Positions 16,374-24,814 of a DNA stretch of 64,000 bases are shown in pieces (within the stretch, counting starts at the first letter, position 1; every line of letters begins with the position of its first letter). Below the pieces are notes generated by a model that saw only the letters and a program-made list of their open reading frames with translations, searched no databases and had not been told where the DNA came from. The stretch is taken from positions 1 through 64,000 of IMG/VR virus record IMGVR_UViG_3300045921_000730; one strand, given 5' to 3'. This DNA comes from a virus. The translations under genes were made by a program, and so were the position numbers.

Positions 16374-16748
16374 TCAATCGTCGAAAAAATGTGCCAACAT
16401 CAAATGTGGATTTTTAATCCAGTCTTGTAAGCCTTCGTTTGCTTTTGAATCGTACACTTTTTTAAATAGAAAGCTGAATAATTGATCGGGACTATACTTG
16501 GTGAGATCAAACGGAAGGTGCATTCCTAAATCAATGCCTTTCTTTTGAGCTTCAATCTGAAGGTTCTTCAAGCCGACCTTTTGTGACTGTGTAATTCTAT
16601 TATGCATGCAGAAAACTGAAGCGATGGACAATGCCATGTGTCTATGCATGAATAGACCTCTCCAATAGCACATTTCGTCACCAAAAAGAACTGGTTTAAG
16701 ACTTAGTAAGCTAAAAGTCATTTCCATTTCAAATGGTTGCATAGTCAT
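16374..16748 (-). CDS. Hypothetical protein coupled to a nucleotidyltransferase
   Basis: 124 aa, starts inside the 3' end of the nucleotidyltransferase gene (20-base overlap). No motif recognised. Contains several Met/His/Cys residues (CYWRGLFMHRHMALS) and a predicted helical C-terminus. Likely works with its upstream neighbour. Confidence 0.5.
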   Translation of the reverse strand: MTMQPFEMEMTFSLLSLKPVLFGDEMCYWRGLFMHRHMALSIASVFCMHNRITQSQKVGLKNLQIEAQKKGIDLGMHLPFDLTKYSPDQLFSFLFKKVYDSKANEGLQDWIKNPHLMLAHFFDD

Positions 16749-17337
16749 TTATTCCTCTAAAGTCTACATTGACAGAACCAGATACAAGCAGCGCCTTTAA
16801 TTCAGGGCAAGGTACATACCCCATTGTCATGTACTTGATTGTTCTCGAAACCAAAGAAGGTGTAACTTTTAAAACCCTAAGAGTTTTGGTCTTTATATCT
16901 TCTAAGGTGTGCTCTCCAAAAAGAAATTGCTTCCCATCAGTCAAGACCTTACATACTTCAAAATCAAATGTATCAAGCACTTTCTGAGGGCTGTCGAAGA
17001 ATTCTTTTTGTATCAGCTGAACGATATGTTTAGAATTGTTGTTGAAAATGGTAATAGCGTTTGGTGAAACGTGAAGAATATCCCATGTTTCAAGAGTTTT
17101 AACTTCAAATTCAATTAAAGGCCAGCTACCGATGCTTGTTTCACGGTTTTTCTGGTGAGTCATTTTTTGTTTTAATCTATCAAACGATTCTTGATCTTTG
17201 AACCAAACATCAATGTCTGAACCCCCGGCAGGAAGCCCTTGATACCATTTCAGTGCTGCTCCACCCGCAATCCAAGGACCTCGCTCCATGTCTGGAGCAA
17301 TTAACTCAACAATCTCTCGATCGTCTGCATGAATCAT
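16729..17337 (-). CDS. Nucleotidyltransferase-like protein
   Basis: 202 aa. GPWIAGGAALKWYQG and GGSDIDVWF give the GG/GS...DxD core of the Pol-beta-type nucleotidyltransferase fold; a third acidic residue may be in LIEFEVKTLETW. The C-terminal part (DFEVCKVLTDGKQFLFG) is like phage relatives. The acceptor (tRNA, protein or antibiotic-like molecule) cannot be read from the sequence. Confidence 0.7.
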   Translation of the reverse strand: MIHADDREIVELIAPDMERGPWIAGGAALKWYQGLPAGGSDIDVWFKDQESFDRLKQKMTHQKNRETSIGSWPLIEFEVKTLETWDILHVSPNAITIFNNNSKHIVQLIQKEFFDSPQKVLDTFDFEVCKVLTDGKQFLFGEHTLEDIKTKTLRVLKVTPSLVSRTIKYMTMGYVPCPELKALLVSGSVNVDFRGINDYATI

Positions 17338-17459
17338 TTTAACCTCATGAAAGTTCTAAACTACCATTAGAGGACTATCAATTGCATTTCCAATTGCCTG
17401 ATGTTTCTTGATGAAATGAGAATTGATTTTTCTTTCCGCTGATCGCTAAAACTAACGCT

Positions 17460-17693
17460 TTAAATGTCTCTTTGGGAGGTAATGTTTGAAGTGTTGACAC
17501 CACGTTCAAACATTGAGAACAGTTTTTCAAATTCTAGATTATAGATCTCTTTCAATCCAATTAGCGCATTGGCGACTTTATCGTTTGTCCAATCGCGATC
17601 CAACACTCCTTCAGAAATTGAACCCAGGTGATCCACAAGACCCCAACAGGTCATGAGTTGTTGTTCAAATTCAAACCGATCAAATTTTTGCAT
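17460..17693 (-). CDS. Small hypothetical protein
   Basis: 77-aa helical ORF (RFEFEQQLMTCWGLVDHLG...). No family recognised; follows the general phage pattern of small regulators. Codon use and strand fit its neighbours. Confidence 0.45.
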   Translation of the reverse strand: MQKFDRFEFEQQLMTCWGLVDHLGSISEGVLDRDWTNDKVANALIGLKEIYNLEFEKLFSMFERGVNTSNITSQRDI

Positions 17694-17800
17694 CGTCTGT
17701 TTCCTTTCCCAAAGTTAAATTTTTTGCGCTCTGTGGACAAACAAATTCTCCCCAGTTGAAAAATTATACTCCAACTGGGGAGACAATTGCAACGATTTGA

Positions 17801-17953
17801 TCAAAGATTAAAATACTTTCTGCTTTGGGCAAGAAAATACTTTTTTTCTCTTTCTTCCAAATCAAAATTATTTTGTGATTGAGAAAGATACATTTCCAAA
17901 TCGCTGCGATACTTTAGACGATCTTGAAACCAAGAAATAATTTTGGAAAACAT
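17801..17953 (-). CDS. 50-aa protein resembling DUF3563
   Basis: ATG at 17953 with Shine-Dalgarno ggagatt, stop TGA at 17801-17803. Starts MFSKIISWFQDRLKYR; the pattern YLSQSQNNFDLEEREKKY resembles the short proteobacterial DUF3563 proteins (helical, ...YLAQ..D..DLE.R...). Sits 12 bases downstream of the Hsp20 gene, probably in its operon. Confidence 0.5.
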   Translation of the reverse strand: MFSKIISWFQDRLKYRSDLEMYLSQSQNNFDLEEREKKYFLAQSRKYFNL

Positions 17954-17965
17954 ATTTAATCTCCT

Positions 17966-18421
17966 TTATTCGATTGTTAGTTTTCTAATTGTTTCCTGCG
18001 GTTCGTTGCGTTTGATGTTGATGTGAAGTAAACCATCCTCGAGTTTAGCGGACGTAATTTCATCACCATCACTTAACTGCCACTTACGGACGAATTGACG
18101 TGAAGCAATACCCTTTACAAGATATTTTTCATCCGTTTTTGTTTCCTTTTTTGCAGCGATTGTAAGAACGTTTGTTGAATTTACTTCAATAGTAATTTCT
18201 TCTTTCTTAAAACCAGCAACAGCAAGAGAAATTACATAACCATCTTCAGTTTTAATAATATCGTATGGTGGATAGTTTACTGAACGGATTCCAACGGGGA
18301 ACGTTTTATCGAGCGTTTCAAACGCTCTTTCAGCATCTAACCACATTGAATTAATATCAGAAATCCACTTGTTAATGTCTGTTGTTGTATTTTTGAAAAG
18401 GGTTGGAAAGTATTTTGTCAT
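17966..18421 (-). CDS. Small heat-shock protein (Hsp20/IbpA family)
   Basis: 151 aa. Alpha-crystallin domain about residues 45-140: PPYDIIKTEDGYVISLAVAG, FKKEEITIEV, LTIAAKKETKT, and the conserved C-terminal ADGLLHI-like LEDGLLHINIKR. Shine-Dalgarno aaaggaga. Holdase chaperone; phage sHSPs are widespread in T4-like cyanophages and jumbo phages and probably aid virion protein folding. Confidence 0.92.
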   Translation of the reverse strand: MTKYFPTLFKNTTTDINKWISDINSMWLDAERAFETLDKTFPVGIRSVNYPPYDIIKTEDGYVISLAVAGFKKEEITIEVNSTNVLTIAAKKETKTDEKYLVKGIASRQFVRKWQLSDGDEITSAKLEDGLLHINIKRNEPQETIRKLTIE

Positions 18422-18509
18422 AATAATATTCTCCTTTGAGCAATATTGTTTTTATAACTTCTATAACATCTCCACCACGGCTGATGTTATAGTTTCTCGA
18501 TAATTTGTT

Positions 18510-19364
18510 TTAGTGCTCTTTGAGCCACTCTAACAAATTATCTTGAATACTTTTACCTGCACTAAACTCTTCTGTATTTATAATTGCAACACGTTTCCAT
18601 TTATTTACATTATTACAATTATCAAATCTCGTGTCCATCATATTCGGATATGATGGAAGTGTGTTTGGTATTTTATCATGCCACACTGGGAAACTATATC
18701 CCTTAGGTACTGTTTGTATTACACCTGAACGTTTGTATTTATATAAATTAATTAATGCTGTAAACCAATCATCTCCATAAAATTCACACCACTGCGAAGC
18801 AAAACGAAAATGTATTTCAATTATTCCATTTCCCAAAAATTCAAAATTCATTGCTCCATTATAATATGGGAATAGTTGTATATTCCATGTAAGTACTTTG
18901 TTAATTATATCGAGATGTTCTTTTTTAGTTTCAGTAAGTTCCCAACACCAAAACCTATTTTCTGGTAAAGTGTGACCTATTGCCGTCGCTGACCAAAAAA
19001 CAACATTATCATGTACCAATACGTCTACCGAACGATGCTCTCCTTCAAACAGAGGCATAAAATAATACCCGGGTTTATATTTTGCTACATATTCTTGTTC
19101 GTTTTCGATTTTGAAGCCGCCACCCATTCCATAAAGATTATATATGGGTTTACAAAAAACAGGATATTTCTTTGGAAGAATACCCATTGGACCAGATTCA
19201 TAATTCAGTAGTTGTGAAACGACTAGTTTGTTTGAGTACTGACGTAAATTAATACATTTTTCCCAGACAGCCTCATCATAAATTGGTATGTCGACGCTTT
19301 CGGCTTGTCGACTCCACTTTTCATATTTGAAAGTTTCCCACGGTTCTGGAGTTAAAAAGGGCAT
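18510..19364 (-). CDS. Possible ATP-grasp-fold protein
   Basis: 284 aa. Suggestive elements in order: PVFCKPIYNLYGMGGGFKIE (Lys and Gly-rich loop), YFMPLFEGEHRSVDVLVHDN, and AMNFEFLGNGIIEIHFRFA (acidic metal ligands N..E.....E.H.R). These fit an ATP-grasp carboxylate ligase, but the similarity is by eye and weak. One base downstream of the nucleotidyltransferase gene at 19366 in the same direction. Confidence 0.45.
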   Translation of the reverse strand: MPFLTPEPWETFKYEKWSRQAESVDIPIYDEAVWEKCINLRQYSNKLVVSQLLNYESGPMGILPKKYPVFCKPIYNLYGMGGGFKIENEQEYVAKYKPGYYFMPLFEGEHRSVDVLVHDNVVFWSATAIGHTLPENRFWCWELTETKKEHLDIINKVLTWNIQLFPYYNGAMNFEFLGNGIIEIHFRFASQWCEFYGDDWFTALINLYKYKRSGVIQTVPKGYSFPVWHDKIPNTLPSYPNMMDTRFDNCNNVNKWKRVAIINTEEFSAGKSIQDNLLEWLKEH

Positions 19365-19365
19365 T

Positions 19366-19947
19366 TTATTTTTTATTTAAATTCATTTTAACTATATCAA
19401 ACATATGCTTAACGTCTTCTTCTTTGACGTTGCCGATGTTTAACGGAGAGGCTTTTTTAAATGTGTCGAAATTATCACGCAAGACTGCATAACGCAAATC
19501 TGTTCCTGATATTCCTGGTGTTCGTTCACCAGAACTTATTGCTATTAAGTCTAATCCTTTTTCGTTAGCATATTTTTTCAGCCTATCGAAGAGACTTCTT
19601 TCTTTTTCGTCTTCAAAATAATCACCACCCGCAAAGTAAATTAATTTTTTAATATTTGGTTTTTTGGATACTTCATCAACAACAGAAAACATATTTGATG
19701 TTGCATCGATGTTGATATCCGGAATTGCTTTTTTGATATACATAACTTTATCTTCTAAGCGAACAGGGTTTTTTTGATTATCAAAAGTTTTAGATACGTA
19801 AATTTTATACGGAATATTTTCTTTTTCGGCATATTGTTTAATTTTTAAAAAGTGTTCAATATGTCCCTTTGTTGGTGGCGAATAACGACCAAACGCAAAA
19901 ACAAAAGCATCACTTTGTTGTTCAATTAAAAATTTAATGAATGACAT
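19366..19947 (-). CDS. Cytidylyltransferase/NMNAT-like nucleotidyltransferase
   Basis: HxGH-superfamily enzyme: FAFGRYSPPTKGHIEHFL (T/HxGH motif) and a C-terminal ERTPGISGTDLR (ISGT.xR motif). The ATG at 19947 overlaps the upstream stop as TAATG. Its start MSFIKFLIE matches the capsid-targeting-like motif. It could adenylylate NMN or a related phosphate; substrate not determinable. Coupled to a ligase-fold protein. Confidence 0.75.
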   Translation of the reverse strand: MSFIKFLIEQQSDAFVFAFGRYSPPTKGHIEHFLKIKQYAEKENIPYKIYVSKTFDNQKNPVRLEDKVMYIKKAIPDINIDATSNMFSVVDEVSKKPNIKKLIYFAGGDYFEDEKERSLFDRLKKYANEKGLDLIAISSGERTPGISGTDLRYAVLRDNFDTFKKASPLNIGNVKEEDVKHMFDIVKMNLNKK

Positions 19948-21194
19948 TATTTTTTCCATTCTTTTGGTTGCGTAAAATTAATTCGTGAAAAATCTAACCT
20001 ATCAACTAATTTTACAACATCGTTGGTTTTTGAGTCTGCAAGAACTAAACCTTCTCCAGACGTTCCTCTATATTTACCTTCTTCTTTGAAGAAAGTTTCA
20101 ATGTCTTCAAGAGATTTTAACTTGCTTAAAATCATTAGTTTAATTTTTGTTAGTAAGTTAAAAATATCAAATAATAAAGTTAATTGTTTTTTTGTTTGTT
20201 TGATCATTTTAAGATAACGTTCTTTGGTTTTACTAACCTCTTCCTTTTTTGCTTGTGTTTTATATTTTTCAATATCAGCATTGAATCTTGTTTGAATGTA
20301 CGATTCAAAATCGGTGATGTGTTGTTCAACATTATCAACTAAACGACCTTGACGAATTTTTGAATTAATGTGCATTTTAATTAACTCTTTTAACTTTGAA
20401 TCGTCGTGTATTGCTTGAAGAAAACTTTTATCTATTTGTTGATATGTTTGCATTACAAGTTGTAAAAGTTTATTAATGTCTGAAACATCCTTTGGCGAAT
20501 GTGAAATTGTTTTTGTTGCATCGACAATTTTATTGCTTCGCCAAAAAACATTTGGTGAATGTTTTAAAGAAGATAAGTTTGGATTATATGTTGCGTGCAT
20601 TTCTTCAAACGTATTTCCAACATATTCTGTATGAAAAACAACACCCATTTTTGCATTTTTAATTTGGTTTCCGATGTTGGAATTTTCTAACACAGCATAT
20701 GTTAATACGTTTGGTGTAAAAACAATGTGTTCGTTTCCATTGATTTTTGCTTGTTGCAAATCAGCTTTAGTAAAGAGAAAATCGCCTTGAAGTATTGTAT
20801 TAATACCAATCTCCGGCAAATATTGAAGTGCTGTTGAAAGTTTTTCAGCTAATCCCTCCGTATTTTCTTCATAAATTTTATTTGCTGTTTCTTTTGTATA
20901 TCGTTTTCCGTTTTTAGAAAGTGCTGACTTTGTTCCAACAAAAAATTGGCCAGCATTTAATTCATTTTTTGGTATTTTCCCAGCAACAATACTTGGAGCA
21001 CCATCAATTTTAATCGTTGCAATAAGGTTAGTTTCTTTTTTTCCGGAAGTGAACGAAAGAAGTTGTGTTAAAAAATGTACAGCACGATCAATTCCTTGGT
21101 TATCAAAAACTAGGTCTTCGATGTGTTCGAGATGTTTTAGTTTTTGTTTTACAACAGTTTCCGTTTCAAATAAAAATTGTTTAAAAGATAACAT
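19947..21194 (-). CDS. Ligase/nucleotidyltransferase-fold protein (DUF6267-like)
   Basis: 415 aa from the ATG at 21194 (MLSFKQFLFE, with Shine-Dalgarno gaggat); an upstream in-frame extension is untypical. KHLEHIEDLVFDNQG and then IKIDGAPSIVAGK give a K-DG motif like the adenylation lysine of ATP/NAD ligases; the C-terminal SGEGLVLADSKTNDVVKLV resembles motifs IV-V. A long helical insert lies between (about 230-370). Similar proteins occur in T4-like cyanophages. I infer covalent nucleotidyl transfer. The N-terminus also fits a capsid-targeting peptide. Confidence 0.65.
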   Translation of the reverse strand: MLSFKQFLFETETVVKQKLKHLEHIEDLVFDNQGIDRAVHFLTQLLSFTSGKKETNLIATIKIDGAPSIVAGKIPKNELNAGQFFVGTKSALSKNGKRYTKETANKIYEENTEGLAEKLSTALQYLPEIGINTILQGDFLFTKADLQQAKINGNEHIVFTPNVLTYAVLENSNIGNQIKNAKMGVVFHTEYVGNTFEEMHATYNPNLSSLKHSPNVFWRSNKIVDATKTISHSPKDVSDINKLLQLVMQTYQQIDKSFLQAIHDDSKLKELIKMHINSKIRQGRLVDNVEQHITDFESYIQTRFNADIEKYKTQAKKEEVSKTKERYLKMIKQTKKQLTLLFDIFNLLTKIKLMILSKLKSLEDIETFFKEEGKYRGTSGEGLVLADSKTNDVVKLVDRLDFSRINFTQPKEWKK

Positions 21195-21242
21195 TAAATA
21201 AATCCTCACCAGACGGAGGTATTTATCACTTTTGGTTGATGG

Positions 21243-21284
21243 CACCCGAATCCCGCTTGTTCTTAAGAACAAGTGGTAGTTCAG
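21243..21284 (+). repeat. Right-end scar (CACCCGAATC type)
   Basis: cacccgaatcccgcttgttcttaagaacaagtggtagttcag contains the hairpin CTTGTTC/GAACAAG. Reads in frame as a TnpB C-terminal tail (PESRLF...). Same unit as 11494-11534. Confidence 0.6.
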
Positions 21285-21369
21285 CTTATTGTAGAATACG
21301 GACTTAACCTCTTGCTCACCCGTAAGAGTTATCATAAAAAACCTACATTTGTAGGATAACTAATTGTTT

Positions 21370-21501
21370 TTAACGACCTCGTCCTGTTTTACGAAACGTT
21401 TGTTGCTTTCTTTGGGGGAAGTTTGGATTGAACTTTTGAGGCAGTGTAGGTGGTGCCTTTTTTTGAGGTGGTGTCGGTTTGTTTGGTTTATTGTTACTCA
21501 T
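21370..21501 (-). CDS. 43-aa Pro/Lys/Gln-rich basic protein
   Basis: ATG at 21501 with Shine-Dalgarno gaggga; stop TAA at 21370-21372. Sequence begins MSNNKPNKPTPPQKKAPP and ends RKQQTFRKTGRGR. Disordered and strongly basic, suggesting nucleic acid binding. A small hairpin (cctacatttgtagg, 21340-21353) lies downstream. Confidence 0.5.
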   Translation of the reverse strand: MSNNKPNKPTPPQKKAPPTLPQKFNPNFPQRKQQTFRKTGRGR

Positions 21502-21582
21502 ATGTTTCCCTCATAAAAAAATTATACACGCCCTGTTACTTCTTATTACGCATACAATGATCAAAATTTCAAAGAATGTGTT

Positions 21583-21659
21583 TGGTGCTGTCTCTCAGAT
21601 TCGAACTGAGGACCTGTCGCTTACAAGGCGACTGCTCTGGCCAGCTGAGCTAAGACAGC
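21583..21659 (-). tRNA. tRNA-Thr(TGT), CCA encoded
   Basis: Acceptor GCTGTCT/AGACAGC, D arm, anticodon stem GTCGC/GCGAC around CTTGTAA (anticodon TGT), T arm CTCAG TTCGAAT CTGAG. Discriminator A and a genomic CCA (21585-21583). Confidence 0.95.
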
Positions 21660-21675
21660 ATGAACTACTAATTAT

Positions 21676-21870
21676 TTATTCCCTAATCCAACTAAGATTT
21701 TTAAATTCACCGCTGGGTAAACTTTTAGTTAATGTAAGAAAAGTTTCCCATTCAGAATTATTATCCATTCTTGGAAACAAATTTTCAACACCATAAAAAG
21801 TTTTATCTTCAATAAAAACACGATGCTCGAACGTGTTGTTTTTATAAGTTTCTTTGACAAGAATGACCAT
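21676..21870 (-). CDS. Small hypothetical protein
   Basis: 64 aa; its ATG overlaps the DUF1289 stop as TAATG. Mostly beta-type (HRVFIEDKTFYGVENLF). No family recognised. Confidence 0.5.
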   Translation of the reverse strand: MVILVKETYKNNTFEHRVFIEDKTFYGVENLFPRMDNNSEWETFLTLTKSLPSGEFKNLSWIRE

Positions 21871-22037
21871 TAGGATTCCTTTTCAAACATCTGTTCCCAA
21901 CATCTGTTAGTTATTTGCTCACGTTCTTCGGGAGTATAGTTTATCCAATTTTGGATTTCAACAAGGGTTCTAAAACAACCAATACAAGTATTTGTTTTTT
22001 CGTCAAGTTGACACACTCTTATGCAAGGACTCAACAT
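21870..22037 (-). CDS. DUF1289 family protein
   Basis: From the ATG at 22037: MLSPCIRVCQLDEKTNTCIGCFRTLVEI... then W.NYTPEER. The four cysteines (PCIxVC...CIGC) match the small proteobacterial DUF1289 family, thought to bind a metal or Fe-S centre. An in-frame GTG at 22079 is less likely because it runs into a repeat. Confidence 0.75.
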   Translation of the reverse strand: MLSPCIRVCQLDEKTNTCIGCFRTLVEIQNWINYTPEEREQITNRCWEQMFEKES

Positions 22038-22074
22038 AATTAAAATATCTCTTATTTTTGTCAGTGTTGTTTTT

Positions 22075-22092
22075 CGCACAAGCGGTAGTTCA
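22075..22092 (+). repeat. Right-end scar supplying a stop codon
   Basis: cgcacaagcggtagttca; the last tca is the reversed TGA stop of the secreted-protein gene 22090-22569. Confidence 0.4.
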
Positions 22093-22569
22093 TTTGAAAA
22101 AAGACCAAAATTTCTTTTTTCGATTGCATGCTATTTTGCTTGCTTGAAATAGTGGTGATGTTTCATCAAAATAACGAACTTCAATTTCGTCTATATTATA
22201 TATAGAATAATTTTCAAATTCACCGAACAATTTATATGATGTTGATGAAAGAATAATTGTTTTTCTAGTATAACAATCAACCATAATTTCAAGATAAGTT
22301 CTTCTACCCGATGGTAGTGTGATTTTTGTTTCTTTATCGAAAATATCTTTAAATTGAACGCCTGCGACAACCATGCGGACTACTGTTGTTTCAAGAGTTT
22401 TTAATGTTTCAATTGATGCAGTATCAAGATATAAATGAGAAAAATCTGACGTTCCTACATAAACAACAGACTTTTGTTTTTTATCAAATAAAAAATCAGG
22501 GTGTTGAGCACTAACGTTATGCCAACAAAAAATTAACATTACGGTGATCAACACCCTTATCACGATCAT
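22090..22569 (-). CDS. Secreted protein, adhesin-E-like paralogue
   Basis: 159 aa with signal peptide (MIVIRVLITVMLIFCWHNVSA). Beta-rich body: VVYVGTSDFSHLYLDTASIE, YLEIMVDCYTRKTIIL, and a second cysteine near the end (SKIACNRK), the same order as in the proteins at 10574-10969 and 31439-31900. Periplasmic or surface location in the infected cell predicted. Confidence 0.5.
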   Translation of the reverse strand: MIVIRVLITVMLIFCWHNVSAQHPDFLFDKKQKSVVYVGTSDFSHLYLDTASIETLKTLETTVVRMVVAGVQFKDIFDKETKITLPSGRRTYLEIMVDCYTRKTIILSSTSYKLFGEFENYSIYNIDEIEVRYFDETSPLFQASKIACNRKKKFWSFFK

Positions 22570-22585
22570 CTCTACAAGATTTAAA

Positions 22586-23098
22586 TTAAACTTCTTTCCA
22601 TATCATCAGTTTCTTAGATTCTTTATCGAGACGAACATTAATCTTGCCAATTTGTTGCTGGATAGTAGGTTCCATGCTTTGAATAAACCGCTTGGATTGA
22701 CGAAGAACAGCAACTGATACATTATGGTCCTTGATAAAGGATTCCACCGACATGGGAGTGGTTGGAATTGCTAAAAATGCTGCTTGAATTTTGTTTCCCT
22801 TTCGACCGCGCTTCTGTGGCACCTTGATTACAGACTTCTTTGTTGCTGTTTCAGGCTTTGTATGAATTGTTGCTGTGGACTTTGTTTGAGAAGCACTCGG
22901 AGTAAATAGGTTTTGATACTTTTGAACATCAAAATTTTGTGATGCAATAAACGTGCCTTGATCACGAAGTTGACGAGCAACAGATAATTCATCAGCAGAA
23001 AGATGAAATGCAGTACAAATTTGTTCGTCGGTTGGCTTGAAATGATCAATTAAAGCAAAACGATCATTCCATGATAGATGTGGCGCTTGTTTAGACAC
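22586..23098 (-). CDS. Conserved phage protein, possible DNA-binding
   Basis: 170 aa. N-terminal FKPTDEQICTAFHLSADELSVA looks like a helix-turn-helix; a Thr/Ser/Lys-rich linker and a basic patch (VPQKRGRKGNK, AT-hook-like RGRK) precede a C-terminal region with IKDHNVSVAVLRQSKRF. Similar proteins occur in T4-like marine phages. Regulatory role inferred. Confidence 0.5.
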   Translation of the reverse strand: MSKQAPHLSWNDRFALIDHFKPTDEQICTAFHLSADELSVARQLRDQGTFIASQNFDVQKYQNLFTPSASQTKSTATIHTKPETATKKSVIKVPQKRGRKGNKIQAAFLAIPTTPMSVESFIKDHNVSVAVLRQSKRFIQSMEPTIQQQIGKINVRLDKESKKLMIWKEV

Positions 23099-23121
23099 GG
23101 TAAACCTCCTAATTTAAAATA

Positions 23122-23301
23122 TTAGTGAATAGCTACAGAAATTGAATTTAGTGGACAAATAAAAATCCCTCTTGGACTTTCATATGTCTCGATCCAATCA
23201 CAAAATGGACTAAACATTTCAAAGAATGCGGAAAGTTGAGAATTAAATTCTTCATCTTCAGCAGAAAGAAGTTCTGTTTCTTCCGTCATGTTTTCCATCA
23301 T
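23122..23301 (-). CDS. 59-aa acidic hypothetical protein
   Basis: ATG at 23301 with Shine-Dalgarno aggaaatt; stop TAA at 23122-23124. Begins MMENMTEETELLSAEDEEF; contains FFEMFSPFCDWIETYESP. Well placed in an otherwise empty 280-base gap. No family recognised. Confidence 0.5.
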   Translation of the reverse strand: MMENMTEETELLSAEDEEFNSQLSAFFEMFSPFCDWIETYESPRGIFICPLNSISVAIH

Positions 23302-23377
23302 AAATTTCCTTTTAGGTTAAAAACACAAAGAGATTATCTAGTAAAATGATTACTGAGACAACAGATACAACTATTTT

Positions 23378-23599
23378 TTATTTGGAAATATAAGGGCCCC
23401 ATTTTTCCATGGGACACTCGGATTTAGCAAGTTTAGTTTTTGCAGGCAAAAAACATCCGCATGCTGTACAAATATTCAGATCATTTTTTGCTTCACATGC
23501 GTTACAAATGTCCATTCTGGATTGAGCAATTTCGTCATCAACCAGTTCTAACTTACCAGCAAAAGCGTCTTTGGCAGCGTCAAAAATATTATAACTCAT
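23378..23599 (-). CDS. Small zinc-ribbon-like protein
   Basis: Start at the ATG 23599 (MSYNIFDAAKDAF), overlapping the phosphoribosyltransferase end by 11 bases. Cysteine pairs: ICNACEAK, ICTACGCFLPAKTK, SECPMEKW. This phage-type C4-C6 ribbon recurs in large phages; likely protein- or nucleic-acid-binding. Confidence 0.6.
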   Translation of the reverse strand: MSYNIFDAAKDAFAGKLELVDDEIAQSRMDICNACEAKNDLNICTACGCFLPAKTKLAKSECPMEKWGPYISK

Positions 23600-24047
23600 T
23601 TTTCGTCTCGTAAGGAAAAACAACCCATGGAGAATCTTCTGGAATTGTAATCCATCTAAAATCAGGAACAAACAATGGAATGTTAAATTTCTTATAATAA
23701 AGACAGCAAGTATAAACACTTTTCTTTTGCTGTTCTTCTAAAACTGTCTTAACTTCTTTTAGCGTATTTCCAGTATCACAAATTTCGTCAACCAACAAAA
23801 CAATATTACCACCAATTTCAGGAATAAAGTTTTTGTGTTGCTTTTCGCCAGCTCCAGATTTAGATGAATAACTGATTGGCTCAAAAGGTATTCCAAGCAT
23901 GTGAGATAACATGACGCCAGGAATTAACCCTCCGCGCGAAATCCCAACAACGACTTCAAAGTTAAAATCAAGCCTTTCAAAAACATCTGCAAATGCTAAG
24001 CAAGCATTATGCATATCATTATATGTCGGCGCATATATGTTTTTCAT
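23589..24047 (-). CDS. Purine-type phosphoribosyltransferase
   Basis: 152 aa. PRPP-binding loop VLLVDEICDTGNTLKEV and an upstream FEVVVGISRGGLIPGVML, as in xanthine-guanine PRTs. Uses PRPP, which the phage makes with its own Prs. Salvage of guanine or xanthine is the likely reaction; base specificity is inferred. Confidence 0.85.
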   Translation of the reverse strand: MKNIYAPTYNDMHNACLAFADVFERLDFNFEVVVGISRGGLIPGVMLSHMLGIPFEPISYSSKSGAGEKQHKNFIPEIGGNIVLLVDEICDTGNTLKEVKTVLEEQQKKSVYTCCLYYKKFNIPLFVPDFRWITIPEDSPWVVFPYETKNEL

Positions 24048-24140
24048 TTAAACATCTCCAGAGATTAATTCTTAACAAGAATATACTCCATATATTTTAA
24101 AAAAGCAACAAAAAATTTAACCAAATATCACCAAAGAAAG

Positions 24141-24171
24141 CCGCCTGTTCTTTAGACAAGCGGTAGTTCAG
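24141..24171 (+). repeat. Right-end scar
   Basis: ccgcctgttctttagacaagcggtagttcag: stem, ttctttaga loop, tagttcag terminus. In frame it reads CSLDKR-stop, matching the TnpB end CSLDN-stop at 62997. Confidence 0.6.
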
Positions 24172-24189
24172 ACGTCTGGTGGTTAACAG

Positions 24190-24804
24190 TTAAATAACTG
24201 AATTAAATATTTTTCTAATCCGTCTTGCTGTTTCTAGAGCATATTTAGCGTCATCTAAAGCGTTGTGTTTATCGCGTACCGGTAAACCAAGTTGTTTAAA
24301 AAGATCGTCTGAGTTAAAAACATTTAAAGCAATGTATCCTAGCGTGCTTGTATCAACATGTCTGTTACCGAAATGTAAATTAATTCCTTCACTTCTCATC
24401 AACCGTCTAAGAAACCAAATATCAAATGTTGCAACGTTGTGTCCAAGAAGACGAATGCTGTTTGCTGGTCCCCAATACTTAATAATTAAATTGCCTATTT
24501 CTTCAACGGCATTTTTAGTGGAAATTCCGTGCTCGTCAAGATACTCTTTTGAAAGTCCGTGCACTGATTCAGCTTTTTCGCTCCATAAACTTTTTCTGTC
24601 CCATTGAATTTCAACATACAACTCTTCAACCGGCGTTAGTTTTTCGGCGTTAGCCACAACAAGTCCAAAAGAAACAGCCTGATAATATTCTTTTGTGGAA
24701 GAGTTAAAACTCGGATCATCTTCATTAAAAAAAAGACCAGAAGTTTCACAATCAATTGCCAACAAATATTGAAAATATCCGCGCGGTTTATCTTTTGGAC
24801 TCAT
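24190..24804 (-). CDS. DEDDh 3'-5' exonuclease
   Basis: 204 aa DnaQ-like fold. Exo I: LLAIDCETSG (DxE); Exo II: GHNVATFDIWFL (hN..FD); Exo III: HNALDDAKYALE (HxxxxxD). Length and motifs resemble RNase T/oligoribonuclease-type stand-alone exonucleases. Could degrade RNA or single-stranded DNA. Confidence 0.85.
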   Translation of the reverse strand: MSPKDKPRGYFQYLLAIDCETSGLFFNEDDPSFNSSTKEYYQAVSFGLVVANAEKLTPVEELYVEIQWDRKSLWSEKAESVHGLSKEYLDEHGISTKNAVEEIGNLIIKYWGPANSIRLLGHNVATFDIWFLRRLMRSEGINLHFGNRHVDTSTLGYIALNVFNSDDLFKQLGLPVRDKHNALDDAKYALETARRIRKIFNSVI

Positions 24805-24814
24805 TTATTTTCCT

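Noticed and set aside
12294-24047. A complete phage NAD+-rebuilding pathway (Prs plus NMNAT-like plus partner)
   Set aside because: No nicotinamide phosphoribosyltransferase or ADP-ribose-pyrophosphate enzyme is visible; the NMNAT-like assignment is only to superfamily.
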